Positions 1 to 6,477 of a stretch of 12,307 nt of DNA are shown here, piece by piece. The position numbers were made by a program, and so were the translations under genes. How positions within the stretch are numbered: position 1 is the first letter of the stretch; every line of letters begins with the position of its first letter. Under the pieces are notes generated by a model, which saw nothing but the letters and a program-made list of their open reading frames with translations, did no database searches and was not told the origin of the DNA. The stretch comes from Chloroflexi bacterium RBG_16_70_13 (lineage in GTDB: Bacteria; Chloroflexota; Limnocylindria; Limnocylindrales; CSP1-4), in assembly GCA_001795245.1 (NCBI GenBank), contig MGOD01000021.1:6451-18757 (forward strand). The letters are read 5' to 3'.

Positions 1-94
1 CCGCTGCGAGCGCGATGGTGGCCGCCACGGCGAGGAGGCGCGAGCCTCGAGGCGCGGTCTCCCGGCGCGCTGGCCGGCGTCGGTCTGGTGCCAC
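1..94 (-). CDS. Possible N-terminus of an exported protein (partial, runs off left edge)
   Basis: Reading the minus strand from a GTG at 94-92 gives 31 residues before the window ends. The start is rich in arginine (three consecutive Arg at residues 5-7 and more to residue 20), followed by a hydrophobic run of Leu, Ala, Val and Ile from about residue 19 to 31. That is the layout of a signal peptide or N-terminal membrane anchor. A TACCCT hexamer at 106-101 lies six bases upstream of the GTG and could be a -10 element giving a leaderless transcript; there is no Shine-Dalgarno. It lies downstream of tRNA-Asp and its hairpin on the same strand. Nothing of the mature protein is visible, so the product cannot be named. 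It may be chance coding in GC-rich DNA. Confidence 0.3.
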   Translation of the reverse strand, partial: MAPDRRRPARRETAPRGSRLLAVAATIALAA

Positions 95-119
95 GGCGGC
101 AGGGTACCCCGGACAAGGG

Positions 120-151
120 GACGCCCCGTTCGGGCGGGCGAACGGGGCGTC
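120..151 (-). terminator. Perfect 13-bp GC-rich hairpin downstream of tRNA-Asp
   Basis: Bases 120-132 and 139-151 are exact reverse complements around a 6-base loop (133-138). The hairpin lies about 60 bases beyond the 3' end of tRNA-Asp and before the possible gene at 94. There is no good T-run on either side (minus-strand flank CCCCTTGTCC), so it would be a non-canonical terminator or processing structure. Confidence 0.5.
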
Positions 152-212
152 GGGTGGAGTCGGTAGGGAGGGCCGCTCGGCCGGCGGCGGTGCCGGGTGC
201 CGTCGGTCTGGA

Positions 213-289
213 TGGCGGACCCGACCGGATTCGAACCGGCGATCTCCAGCGTGACAGGCTGGCATGTTGGGCCGCTACACCACGGGTCC
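213..289 (-). tRNA. tRNA-Asp (anticodon GTC)
   Basis: The minus strand folds as a complete cloverleaf. A 7-bp acceptor stem (GGACCCG with CGGGTCC) is followed by discriminator G73 and an encoded CCA (213-215). The D-stem is GTGT/ACAT. The anticodon stem is CCAGC/GCTGG with loop CTGTCAC, placing GTC at positions 34-36, and the T-arm has the TTCGAAT loop. G73 and the GTC anticodon are both aspartate identity elements. The total is 77 nt including CCA. The gene is transcribed divergently from the threonine aldolase gene. Confidence 0.97.
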
Positions 290-304
290 GTGCGGCGACT
301 GCGA

Positions 305-333
305 AGGGTAGCAGGCATCCGGTTCGTTGTCGC
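305..333 (-). promoter_or_regulatory. Likely sigma70-type promoter of tRNA-Asp
   Basis: On the minus strand GCGACA (333-328, four matches to TTGACA) is followed after exactly 17 bases by TACCCT (310-305, matching the TAnnnT pattern). Initiation about seven bases later would begin roughly nine bases before the tRNA 5' end at 289. Position and spacing fit, but this is pattern matching only. Confidence 0.5.
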
Positions 334-386
334 CGGCCTGGCCTCGCCGACGCGGCCGGCCAGCGTCGATGCCGGGGGCGACGCGG

Positions 387-392
387 TATCCT
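387..392 (+). promoter_or_regulatory. Possible -10 element (TATCCT) of the threonine aldolase operon
   Basis: TATCCT ends ten bases before the ATG at 403. No convincing -35 box lies 16-18 bases upstream and there is no Shine-Dalgarno before the ATG. If functional it would give a near-leaderless message, a pattern common in high-GC bacteria. Confidence 0.35.
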
Positions 393-402
393 CCCGGGGC
401 CC

Positions 403-1518
403 ATGGACATGATCGACCTGCGGTCCGACACCGTAACCCAGCCGACCCCCGAGATGCGCCGGGCGATGGCGGCCGCGGAGGTCGGCGACGACGTCCTCGG
501 CGACGACCCAACGGTCATCGCCCTCGAGGAGCGGGCGGCGGAGCTGCTGGGCAAGGAGGCCGGGCTGTTCGTCGCCTCCGGGACGATGGGCAACCTCGTT
601 GCCCAGCTGGCCCTCCTCGGGCGAGGCCAGGAGACGATCGCCGGGCGACAGCACCACATGGTCCTCGACGAGGCCGCCGGCCACGCGGTCATCGTCGGGA
701 CATCGATCCGGACCCTCGAGGAGCGGCCGGACGGGACGCTCGATCTCGACGAGATCCGCGACGCCTTCCGCGACCCGACCGACCCCCACGAGCCGATCAC
801 CGGCCTGGTGACCCTGGAGAACACCCATGCCCACTCGATGGGCCAGCCGATCTCGTCGGCCTACACGGCGGCGGTCGCCGCCATCGCCCACGAGCGGGGC
901 GTGCCGCTCCACCTCGACGGAGCGCGCTTCTGGAACGCCGTCGTCGCCCTCGGCGTGGCCCCGACCGAGCTCGCCGGTCCCGCGGACACCGTCACGTTCT
1001 GCCTCTCGAAGGGCCTCGGCTGCCCCGTCGGCAGCGTCCTCGTGGGCTCCCGCGACGTCATCTGGCGAGCCCGTCGCGGGCGGAAGCTCGTCGGCGGCGG
1101 GATGCGCCAGGCCGGGATCATCGCGGCCGCCGGGCTCGTCGCCCTGCGCGATGGCGACGCCGGGATGATCGAGCGCCTGGCCGAGGACCACGCCACCGCC
1201 CGTCGGCTGGCCGAGGCTCTCGCGGGCATACCCGGGCTCCTGTCCCCCGGCGACATCGCCCAGCCGGGCGACGGCCCGCTGGACCCGAACCGTGTCCGGA
1301 CCAACTTCGTCCTCTTCCGGGTCGACCGGGACCGAACGGCGTTCCTCGATGCCCTCCGCTCCGAGGGCGTCCTCCTCGAGCGGTTCCCGCACGGGCAGGT
1401 CCGGGCGGCGACCCACGTCGGGATCAGCGCCGCCGAGATCGAGCGGACGATCGAGGCCATCGGGGCTGCCCTTCGCGCGACCGGCCGCGACGCCGTGACG
1501 GCCGCGACCCCCGCGTGA
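403..1518 (+). CDS. ltaE: Low-specificity L-threonine aldolase (PLP-dependent)
   Basis: The 371-residue product belongs to the fold-type I PLP beta-eliminating lyase family, which cleaves L-threonine/allo-threonine to glycine and acetaldehyde in the cytoplasm. The family signature IDLRSDTVTQPTPEMRRAM opens the protein at residues 4-22, followed by GDDVLGDDPTV (28-38). The SGTMGN cofactor-phosphate region is at 59-64 and HLDGARFWNA at 170-179 contains the pyridine-nitrogen aspartate. The Schiff-base lysine is K203 in CLSKGLGCPVGS, and RTNF lies near residue 302. Length matches the usual 340-370. ATG 403 was chosen because the family motif begins immediately after it; the open frame extends upstream through tRNA-Asp but that is not coding. 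Its TGA shares bases with the GTG of the next gene, indicating translational coupling. Family assignment is secure; threonine versus related beta-hydroxy amino acids cannot be read from sequence. Confidence 0.95.
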   Translation: MDMIDLRSDTVTQPTPEMRRAMAAAEVGDDVLGDDPTVIALEERAAELLGKEAGLFVASGTMGNLVAQLALLGRGQETIAGRQHHMVLDEAAGHAVIVGTSIRTLEERPDGTLDLDEIRDAFRDPTDPHEPITGLVTLENTHAHSMGQPISSAYTAAVAAIAHERGVPLHLDGARFWNAVVALGVAPTELAGPADTVTFCLSKGLGCPVGSVLVGSRDVIWRARRGRKLVGGGMRQAGIIAAAGLVALRDGDAGMIERLAEDHATARRLAEALAGIPGLLSPGDIAQPGDGPLDPNRVRTNFVLFRVDRDRTAFLDALRSEGVLLERFPHGQVRAATHVGISAAEIERTIEAIGAALRATGRDAVTAATPA

Positions 1519-3254
1519 GCTCGCCCTCGATCCTCGGCGGCGTGGCCCTCCCACGCCCCGGCCGGGCACCAGATGAGGGTCCCCTCGATGACGCCTTCTA
1601 CGACCTCGTCGAGGCGCGCTTCGCCCGGGTCGTGACCGAGGACCCGGTCATGGCCACGTACCTCGGCATCCACGCCTGGGACGACCGGCTGCCCGATGCC
1701 TCCCGAGACCACGTCCTCGGTGAGATCGCGGCCGATCGGCGCCACCTCGCCGAGGTGGAGGCGATCGACCCGGCCGGCCTGTCGGCCGCGGCCCGCTTCG
1801 AGCGAGAGATCGAGCTCCACAACCTTCGGCGCGCCATCTTCGATGCCGACGTCGTCCGGCGCTGGGAACGCCACTCGGCCGGCATCGATGCCGTCGGAGA
1901 CGCCCTCTTCCCGCTCTTCACCCGCGACTTCGGCACGCCGGCTCAGCGGTTCGCCGCCATCGCGGCCCGCCTCGAGGCCGTCCCCGGGCACCTCGTCGAG
2001 CACCGAACGCGGGCAACGGCCCCCCAGGTGCGGGCCTGGCAGGAGCTGGAGATCGCGGCGGCCCGGGACCTGCCCGCGTTCCTGGGGGAGATCGTCGAGG
2101 CGGCCGGGACCCTGACCCTCGGCGCCCCGCTCGTGCGCCGCCTGGAGCGGGCGGTCGAGCGGGCCGAGGCCGCGGTCGCGGAGCACGCCGGGTGGGTCCA
2201 AACCACTCTCGCCGGCGGGACCGACGAGTGGGCCCTCGGGCGTGATCGCTACGACGAGCTGGTCCGTCTCCGGGCCTTCGACGGCCTCGACGCCGGCGCG
2301 ATCCTCGAGATCGGCCAAGAGCAGCTCGCCGCGAACCACGCCGCCCGGGCCGCCGCCGCCCACGAGATCGACCCGGCGGCCCCGGAGCTCGACGTCGTCG
2401 AGCGGATCAAGTCGGATCACGCCCCGACCTTCGAGGCGGCGCTCGACGAGTATCGAGCGGCGATGGCCCGCGCCCGCCGGTTCCTCGTCGATCGCAGGCT
2501 GGTCACGGTCCCGCCCGGGGAGCGGGTCGAGGTCGTCGCCACGCCCTCGTACCTCCGCCGGGTCATGCCCTTCGCCGCGTACTTCGCGCCGGCCCCCTTC
2601 GATCCCTCGCCGGTCGGGACCTACGTCGTCACGCCGTCCGTCGACGACGACCCCGACGCGATGCGCGAGCACTACCGGGCCTCGATCAGCAACACCGGCA
2701 TCCACGAGGCCTACCCGGGCCACCACCTCCAGCTGACGGTCGCGGTCCGGCACCCGTCGCTGAGCCGGCTCCTCTGCGACGCCCCGGAGTTCGTCGAGGG
2801 CTGGGGCATGTACAGCGAGCAGATGATGCGCGAGGAGGGCTTCGACGATGGCCCGGAGTTCCGCCTGGCGCTCGCCACGGACGCGATCTGGCGGGCCTGC
2901 CGGATCGTCCTCGACATCCGGATGCATCGGGGCGAGATCTCGATCGAGGCGGCGACCAACTTCCTCGTCGAGCACACCCGGTTCGAGCGCCCCAACGCCC
3001 TGGCCGAGATCCGGCGCTACACCTCGTCGCCGACCTACCCCCTTTCGTACCTGCTCGGGAAGGTCCTGATCCTCGGCCTGCGCGACGACCAGCGGCGGCG
3101 GCTGGGCGGCGCGTTCTCGCTCCGCGCGTTCCACGACACGCTCCTCCGCAACGGCGGGCTGCCGATCAGCTTCCACCGCCGGCTCCTGGCCGGCGAAGAC
3201 CAGCCCATGGCGCCGCGCGCGAACGGGATCGATCGCGCCGCCGCGCGAGCCTGA
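1515..3254 (+). CDS. DUF885 family protein, zinc-metallopeptidase-like
   Basis: The 579-residue protein is mainly helical and has the DUF885 (PF05960) hallmarks. HEAYPGHHLQ at residues 397-406 is an HExxxxH zinc motif, and EGWGMYSEQMM from 428 offers the downstream glutamate ligand. RMHRGEIS and YPLSYLLGK follow towards the C terminus. The N terminus (FYDLVEARF, MATYLGIHAWDDRLPD) is also typical. Members are regarded as probable metallo-carboxypeptidases or peptidases. Many are exported, but this one shows no signal peptide and is probably cytoplasmic. The start is GTG 1515, overlapping the aldolase TGA in GTGA; no alternative in-frame ATG lies nearby. Length of about 580 is normal for the family. 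The hisA-like gene follows after 15 bases. Substrate is unknown. Confidence 0.9.
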   Translation: MSSPSILGGVALPRPGRAPDEGPLDDAFYDLVEARFARVVTEDPVMATYLGIHAWDDRLPDASRDHVLGEIAADRRHLAEVEAIDPAGLSAAARFEREIELHNLRRAIFDADVVRRWERHSAGIDAVGDALFPLFTRDFGTPAQRFAAIAARLEAVPGHLVEHRTRATAPQVRAWQELEIAAARDLPAFLGEIVEAAGTLTLGAPLVRRLERAVERAEAAVAEHAGWVQTTLAGGTDEWALGRDRYDELVRLRAFDGLDAGAILEIGQEQLAANHAARAAAAHEIDPAAPELDVVERIKSDHAPTFEAALDEYRAAMARARRFLVDRRLVTVPPGERVEVVATPSYLRRVMPFAAYFAPAPFDPSPVGTYVVTPSVDDDPDAMREHYRASISNTGIHEAYPGHHLQLTVAVRHPSLSRLLCDAPEFVEGWGMYSEQMMREEGFDDGPEFRLALATDAIWRACRIVLDIRMHRGEISIEAATNFLVEHTRFERPNALAEIRRYTSSPTYPLSYLLGKVLILGLRDDQRRRLGGAFSLRAFHDTLLRNGGLPISFHRRLLAGEDQPMAPRANGIDRAAARA

Positions 3255-3269
3255 GGCCGGCCCGGCGCC

Positions 3270-3971
3270 GTGCAGGTCATCCCGGCGATCGACCTCGAGC
3301 GCGGCCGCTCGAGGGTCGTCTTCTGGCCGGGGGTGGCCTCCGGGATCGGCGCCCCGACCGACCGACCGGAGCGGATCGCCGAGCATTTCGTGAGCCTCGG
3401 GGCACCGCTCATCCACCTGGTCGACTTCGACGGGGCCCGAGCGGGGGCGCCGGTCAACCTCGAGGCGGTCGGCACGATCGCGGCCCGGGTGGCGACGCCG
3501 CTCCAGCTCGCCGGTGGCGTGGATTCGGCCGACGGGATCCGGCTCGCCTTCGCCGCCGGGGCGACGCGCGTCCTCGTCGGGGTGGCCGTCGCCGACGACC
3601 CGACCACGCTTCGGGGCTGTCTCGCAGTTGCCGGCGACTGGCTCGCCGTGGGCCTTGACGCGAGGGCGGAGCGGCTCGCGGCCTTCCCCTGGCACCGTCC
3701 GCGCGTCCCGAGCCTTCGCGAGCTCGCCGACGAGCTCGTCGGGGCCGGCGTGGCCCGGCTCGTCCTGTCGCATGGCGGCGGGGACCCGGAGGTCGAGGCA
3801 CTCGCGGAGCTCGCCCGGGCCGTCGACATCGAGCTCCTCGTCGCCGGCGGCGTCCGTGACCTCGATACGGTCCGCCGCCTGCGCGATGCCGGCGTCCGGG
3901 GCATCATCCTCGGCGAGGCGCTCCTGTCCGGGGCGATCGACTACGCCGCCGCCCGGGAGGCCGCCGCATGA
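3270..3971 (+). CDS. HisA/HisF-family TIM-barrel protein, diverged HisA-like
   Basis: The 233-residue product starts MQVIPAIDLERG and has the half-barrel repeats of the His_biosynth family (PF00977). Both catalytic-type aspartates of HisA can be placed: D8 in strand 1 and D130 in VGLDAR. LVDFDGARAGAPVNLE (50-65), the LVAGGV repeat (190-195) and GIILGEALLSG (211-221) match HisA order and length. However, HisA motifs that bind substrate are altered. The loop after strand 1 lacks the VRLxxG pattern; GGGIR becomes AGGVD (81-85); the TxxxRDGT segment becomes LSHGGGDPE (166-174); and GRAL becomes GEAL. It could be the pathway isomerase (ProFAR isomerase) in a distant lineage, or a paralogue with another sugar-phosphate or no catalytic role. 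No other his gene is nearby. GTG 3270 lies 15 bases after the DUF885 stop, and its stop overlaps the next ATG. Confidence 0.75.
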   Translation: MQVIPAIDLERGRSRVVFWPGVASGIGAPTDRPERIAEHFVSLGAPLIHLVDFDGARAGAPVNLEAVGTIAARVATPLQLAGGVDSADGIRLAFAAGATRVLVGVAVADDPTTLRGCLAVAGDWLAVGLDARAERLAAFPWHRPRVPSLRELADELVGAGVARLVLSHGGGDPEVEALAELARAVDIELLVAGGVRDLDTVRRLRDAGVRGIILGEALLSGAIDYAAAREAAA

Positions 3972-4606
3972 CCCAGCCCCGCGCCCGCCGTCTCGCCTGG
4001 CTCCTCACGACCGCAGCGGTCGCGAGCGTCGGGATCGCCGCCTGCAGCGCCGCACCGACCCTGCCGCCGATCGCCACGCCGTCGCCGACACCGATCGTCA
4101 CCCCGGACGCTCGTAACTGCCCGACGACCGCTCCCGACCCGCTCCCCGCCGGCGAGACGCGGACCGTGACGATCACGACGGCGAAGGGCACGATCACGAT
4201 CACCGTCGAGGCCGACCTCGGGCCGCGCGCGGCCGGCAACTTCGTGGGCCTTGCCGAGTGCGGCTTCTACGACGGGATCGTCTTCCATCGGGTCGTGCCG
4301 GGCTTCGTAATCCAGGGCGGCGATCCACTGGGCACGGGCTTCGGCGGCCCGGGCTACGAGTTCGACGACGATCCCGTGGACGTGCCCTACGACCGCAGCG
4401 TCGTGGCGATGGCGAACGCCGGCCCGAACACCAACGGCAGCCAGTTCTTCATCGTCCTCGCCGACAGCGGCCTCGACCCGAACTTCTCGGTCTTCGGTCG
4501 GGTCAGCGCGGGCATGGAGACCGTCGACGCGATCGCCGCCGCGGCCGACGCGGAGAACCCGACGAACCCGGTCGTCATGGACTCGGTGACGGTCTCGAAC
4601 CCCTGA
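3968..4606 (+). CDS. Lipoprotein cyclophilin-type peptidyl-prolyl isomerase
   Basis: The 212-residue protein begins with a basic N-region, a hydrophobic stretch (9-24) and a lipobox ending at C26 (IAAC). A Pro/Thr/Ala-rich linker follows to about residue 60 and then a cyclophilin domain (65-212). This predicts an exported, lipid-anchored prolyl isomerase outside the cytoplasmic membrane. Active-site motifs are FHRVVPGF (106-113, catalytic-type R108) and QGGD (116-119). NAGPNTNGSQFFI (150-162) carries the substrate-pocket Gln and Phe. In the segment before VFGRV, the Trp/His of human cyclophilin A are replaced (LDPNFSVFG), as in many bacterial members. ATG 3968 overlaps the hisA-like stop as ATGA. 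C51 and C98 are the only other cysteines and could pair. Family and export are clear; clients are unknown. Confidence 0.93.
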   Translation: MTQPRARRLAWLLTTAAVASVGIAACSAAPTLPPIATPSPTPIVTPDARNCPTTAPDPLPAGETRTVTITTAKGTITITVEADLGPRAAGNFVGLAECGFYDGIVFHRVVPGFVIQGGDPLGTGFGGPGYEFDDDPVDVPYDRSVVAMANAGPNTNGSQFFIVLADSGLDPNFSVFGRVSAGMETVDAIAAAADAENPTNPVVMDSVTVSNP

Positions 4607-4641
4607 CAACCGGCAAGGCTGCTGGCCCGCCATCGCACCCG

Positions 4642-4648
4642 AAGGAGG
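4642..4648 (+). promoter_or_regulatory. Strong Shine-Dalgarno of the second cyclophilin gene
   Basis: AAGGAGG stands four bases before ATG 4653, one of the few clear ribosome-binding sites in the window. It fixes the start of the second cyclophilin and suggests independent, efficient translation rather than coupling to the lipoprotein gene 46 bases upstream. Confidence 0.8.
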
Positions 4649-4652
4649 CGCC

Positions 4653-5144
4653 ATGACCCGCGCGACCATTGCCACCGACCTCGGCGACATCGAGGTCCAG
4701 CTGTACACGACCGATGTCCCCCGGGCGGCCGGCAACTTCGTCGAGCTCGCCCGCAAGGGCTTCTACGACGGGGTCGTCTTCCACCGGGTCATCCCGGGCT
4801 TCGTGGCCCAGGCCGGAGACGGCCAGTTCGGCAAGAAGGCGACCCTCGACTGGAGCCGGGTTGGGACCGGCGGGCCCGGCTACAAGTTCGAGGACGAGCC
4901 GTTCAAGGGCGACTACACGCGCGGCGCGCTGGCGATGGCCAACGCCGGCCCGAACACGAACGGCAGCCAGTTCTTCATCTGCCACCAGGACCTGACCGGC
5001 AAGCTGCCCAGGAACTACACGCTCTTCGGGATCGTGACGAAGGGGATGGACGTCGTGGACCAGATCGTGGGAGCGCCGCGCAATGCCCGCGATCTGCCGG
5101 ACGAGCCCGTGGCGATGACGTCGGTCACGATTCACGAAGAATGA
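4653..5144 (+). CDS. Cytosolic cyclophilin-type peptidyl-prolyl cis-trans isomerase
   Basis: The 163-residue, single-domain cyclophilin has no signal peptide and should act in the cytoplasm on Xaa-Pro bonds during protein folding. Motifs are FHRVIPGF (43-50, catalytic-type R45), QAGD (53-56), NAGPNTNGSQFFI (97-109) and YTLFGIVTKGMDVVD (122-136). A short insertion of about 15 residues follows QAGD (GQFGKKATLDWSR) before the usual GGPGYKFEDE segment. The core resembles the upstream lipoprotein cyclophilin closely (GFYDG, FHRV, GGPGY, MANAGPNTNGSQFFI), so the two look like a tandem duplication in which one copy gained or kept an export signal. Start supported by the Shine-Dalgarno at 4642-4648. 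It is the last gene of the plus-strand run. Confidence 0.95.
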   Translation: MTRATIATDLGDIEVQLYTTDVPRAAGNFVELARKGFYDGVVFHRVIPGFVAQAGDGQFGKKATLDWSRVGTGGPGYKFEDEPFKGDYTRGALAMANAGPNTNGSQFFICHQDLTGKLPRNYTLFGIVTKGMDVVDQIVGAPRNARDLPDEPVAMTSVTIHEE

Positions 5145-5239
5145 GCCGGCGAGGGCTGAATCCCGGGCCGGCCTCGGCCGCTTGTCCTGCCCGTGCGAGA
5201 ATCGTTAAGGAATTTACACATCTTGCGCGTCGAAAAGGG

Positions 5240-5268
5240 TTGGATTCGAGCGCCCGTTCGGATAGACT
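5240..5268 (+). promoter_or_regulatory. Candidate sigma70-like promoter in the convergent intergenic region
   Basis: TTGGAT (5240-5245) is followed after exactly 17 bases by TAGACT (5263-5268), with an AT-richer upstream flank. Transcription to the right would start near 5275, at the first hairpin of the possible RNA. No ORF begins downstream on this strand before the hairpin terminator. Confidence 0.4.
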
Positions 5269-5274
5269 CGCTCG

Positions 5275-5448
5275 TGCACTGCGTTCGCGCAGTCCGCTGC
5301 CCCAGCGGCAAGGTCATGGGTAGGTTGGGTCAGGGTAGTCGGTGCAGCCGACGTGATAGATGCCTTTGACGCGTGGGGAGCATCCGTTTCGGCGGGTGGT
5401 CACCGGGACAGCAACGGAGCGGCTCCTTCGGGAGCCGCTCCGAACGTT
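5275..5448 (+). ncRNA. Putative structured small RNA, family not recognised
   Basis: Downstream of the candidate promoter are consecutive hairpins. ACTGCG-TTCG-CGCAGT lies at 5278-5293 and CCGCTG-CCC-CAGCGG at 5294-5308, directly abutting. GTCGG/CCGAC lies at 5338-5352, and CATCCG/CGGGTG, with one G-U pair, at 5381-5398. The 12-bp UUCG hairpin at 5415-5442 closes the series, followed by a short T-run. The predicted transcript is about 170 nt. I compared it by eye with 6S RNA, tmRNA, SRP RNA, RNase P RNA, T-box and c-di-AMP/c-di-GMP riboswitch motifs and saw no match. A riboswitch is unlikely because no gene follows on this strand. Support is structural only; stable hairpins arise easily at this GC content. 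Confidence 0.35.
5415..5448 (+). terminator. Perfect 12-bp UUCG hairpin, likely terminator
   Basis: Bases 5415-5426 pair exactly with 5431-5442 around a TTCG tetraloop. AACGTTTCCCC follows on the plus strand, a weak T-run. It lies between convergent genes, 24 bases from the stop of the B3/B4 gene, so it may end transcription from both sides. Confidence 0.65.
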
Positions 5449-5466
5449 TCCCCGCCATCGTGCGAA

Positions 5467-6231
5467 TCAAGAACCCCTGCGATGCTTGTCGAGGTCCTGG
5501 TCCGCCCCGACGACCGCCGACGCCTGATCCCCCGCACCTCGCTCGCCACGGATGATCATCGACGCGAGAGCCGACGGCCCAGCATGCGTCCCGAGGAGCG
5601 AGGTGAGGTCGGCTACCGCTGCCGCGACGTCGGCCGGTGCGCCCTCATGGTGGCCCTCGACGGTCACGAGCACCGTGCGCGTCCCGGGTCCGGCGGCGCT
5701 CTGGACCGACTGGCGCCAGCACCACCGCCGGGCGCAGACCAGGCCGGCCTCGTCGACGAAGATCACCTCGCCGGGCAGGGGATGCTCCCGCTCACCGGAG
5801 CCGAGGTCGGTGAATGTTTCATCGCCGGTCGCAAATCGGACCGTCGTCCGCCCGCTGGCCGCCCGCTGATCGAAGATCGCCACGGGCAGGGCATAGCGGA
5901 TGCTGACCAGGTTGCCCAGGTCGACGAGGCTGTTGATCGACGGGATCGAGCCCTGCTTGGTCAGGCGCCGGAGGAGTGCCTCGGCGGCTGAGCGATAGCC
6001 GGTCGGATCGACGCCGAAGGCACGGAACGCCCGCCTCCAGGCCGCGAGGCTCGGCAACTCCGAGAGCGGCGTGTCACCGACCCGGGCGAGGGCGGCTGCC
6101 TGCTCGGCGAGGTAGACCTCGGCGAGGGTAGCCGACGTCGGACCGTTCACGACCCCCACTGCATGGATCGCCCCGCCGACGACCGCCGGGAAGCGATCGA
6201 GCACCGCCGGGTCGTAGGCGAACGGGACCAC
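5467..6231 (-). CDS. Stand-alone B3/B4 tRNA-binding/editing domain protein (PheRS beta-related)
   Basis: The 254-residue protein matches the COG3382/PF03483 group, free-standing relatives of the B3/B4 domain of phenylalanyl-tRNA synthetase beta subunit. In the synthetase that domain holds the Tyr-tRNA(Phe) editing site. Characteristic segments are AWRRAFRAFGVDPTGYRSAAEALLRR (about 65-90) and INSLVDLGNLVSIRYALPVAIFD (98-120), followed by GEVIFVDEAGLVCARRW (about 153-169). The C-terminal part (res 180-254) is beta-rich then low-complexity. Stand-alone members are widespread and their role, possibly aminoacyl-tRNA or amino-acid related, is not settled. GTG 6231 is the first usable in-frame start; no Shine-Dalgarno precedes it. 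A CACAAT hexamer six bases upstream would fit leaderless transcription. It is convergent with the cyclophilin operon and divergent from the cold-shock gene. Confidence 0.85.
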   Translation of the reverse strand: MVPFAYDPAVLDRFPAVVGGAIHAVGVVNGPTSATLAEVYLAEQAAALARVGDTPLSELPSLAAWRRAFRAFGVDPTGYRSAAEALLRRLTKQGSIPSINSLVDLGNLVSIRYALPVAIFDQRAASGRTTVRFATGDETFTDLGSGEREHPLPGEVIFVDEAGLVCARRWCWRQSVQSAAGPGTRTVLVTVEGHHEGAPADVAAAVADLTSLLGTHAGPSALASMIIRGERGAGDQASAVVGADQDLDKHRRGS

Positions 6232-6340
6232 GGACGCATTGTGGCAAGCCGACGGCGCGGTGGCGCGGGACGGCCGGCGAACGAATCAAGGCCGGGCCGG
6301 CACCCTGAGGGGACCGGTGGCTTCGACTCGCACGTCCGAT

Positions 6341-6370
6341 CTGTCGGCGATCGAACATCTGTGCTATGCT
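6341..6370 (+). promoter_or_regulatory. Possible promoter of the cold-shock gene
   Basis: TATGCT (6365-6370) has four or more matches to TATAAT, with a weak CTGTCG box 18 bases upstream (6341-6346). Starting near 6377 gives a leader of about 100 nt before GTG 6478. Long leaders that fold differently with temperature are known for cold-shock genes; a regulatory role here is inference. Confidence 0.4.
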
Positions 6371-6477
6371 ACGGGCCTCGCCGCGCTTCCGCGACGACGC
6401 TCCGCGTGGTCAACCTCCCCTTCTCGAACGGACCGTGCGACCTGCCATTCCCTGTTCGGGAAGCGTTGGAGGTCCAT

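Larger units (their letters stand above)
5145..5466. other. 322-bp intergenic region without a credible ORF
   Basis: This stretch separates the plus-strand cyclophilin from the convergent minus-strand B3/B4 gene. Short ORFs crossing it lack recognisable motifs. Bases about 5198-5250 are visibly richer in A and T than the surroundings and contain a promoter-like element. Bases about 5275-5445 contain a chain of hairpins, listed separately. Confidence 0.7.

Noticed and set aside
15..254. Plus-strand ORF across tRNA-Asp
   Set aside because: Its end is the well-known spurious translation of a reverse-strand tRNA; no protein-like content.
327..1514. Long plus-strand open frame overlapping the aldolase gene and continuous with DUF885
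   Set aside because: It is a low-complexity Arg/Pro/Gly shadow of the aldolase gene; recognisable DUF885 sequence begins only after GTG 1515.
861..3773. 970-residue minus-strand open frame
   Set aside because: Antisense shadow across three well-supported plus-strand genes, composed of Arg, Gly, Asp and Pro with no motif; typical at this GC content.
5275..5445. Riboswitch or T-box leader (a GGGTGG-like string at 5394-5399)
   Set aside because: No gene follows on the plus strand and the T-box and other riboswitch core motifs are absent.
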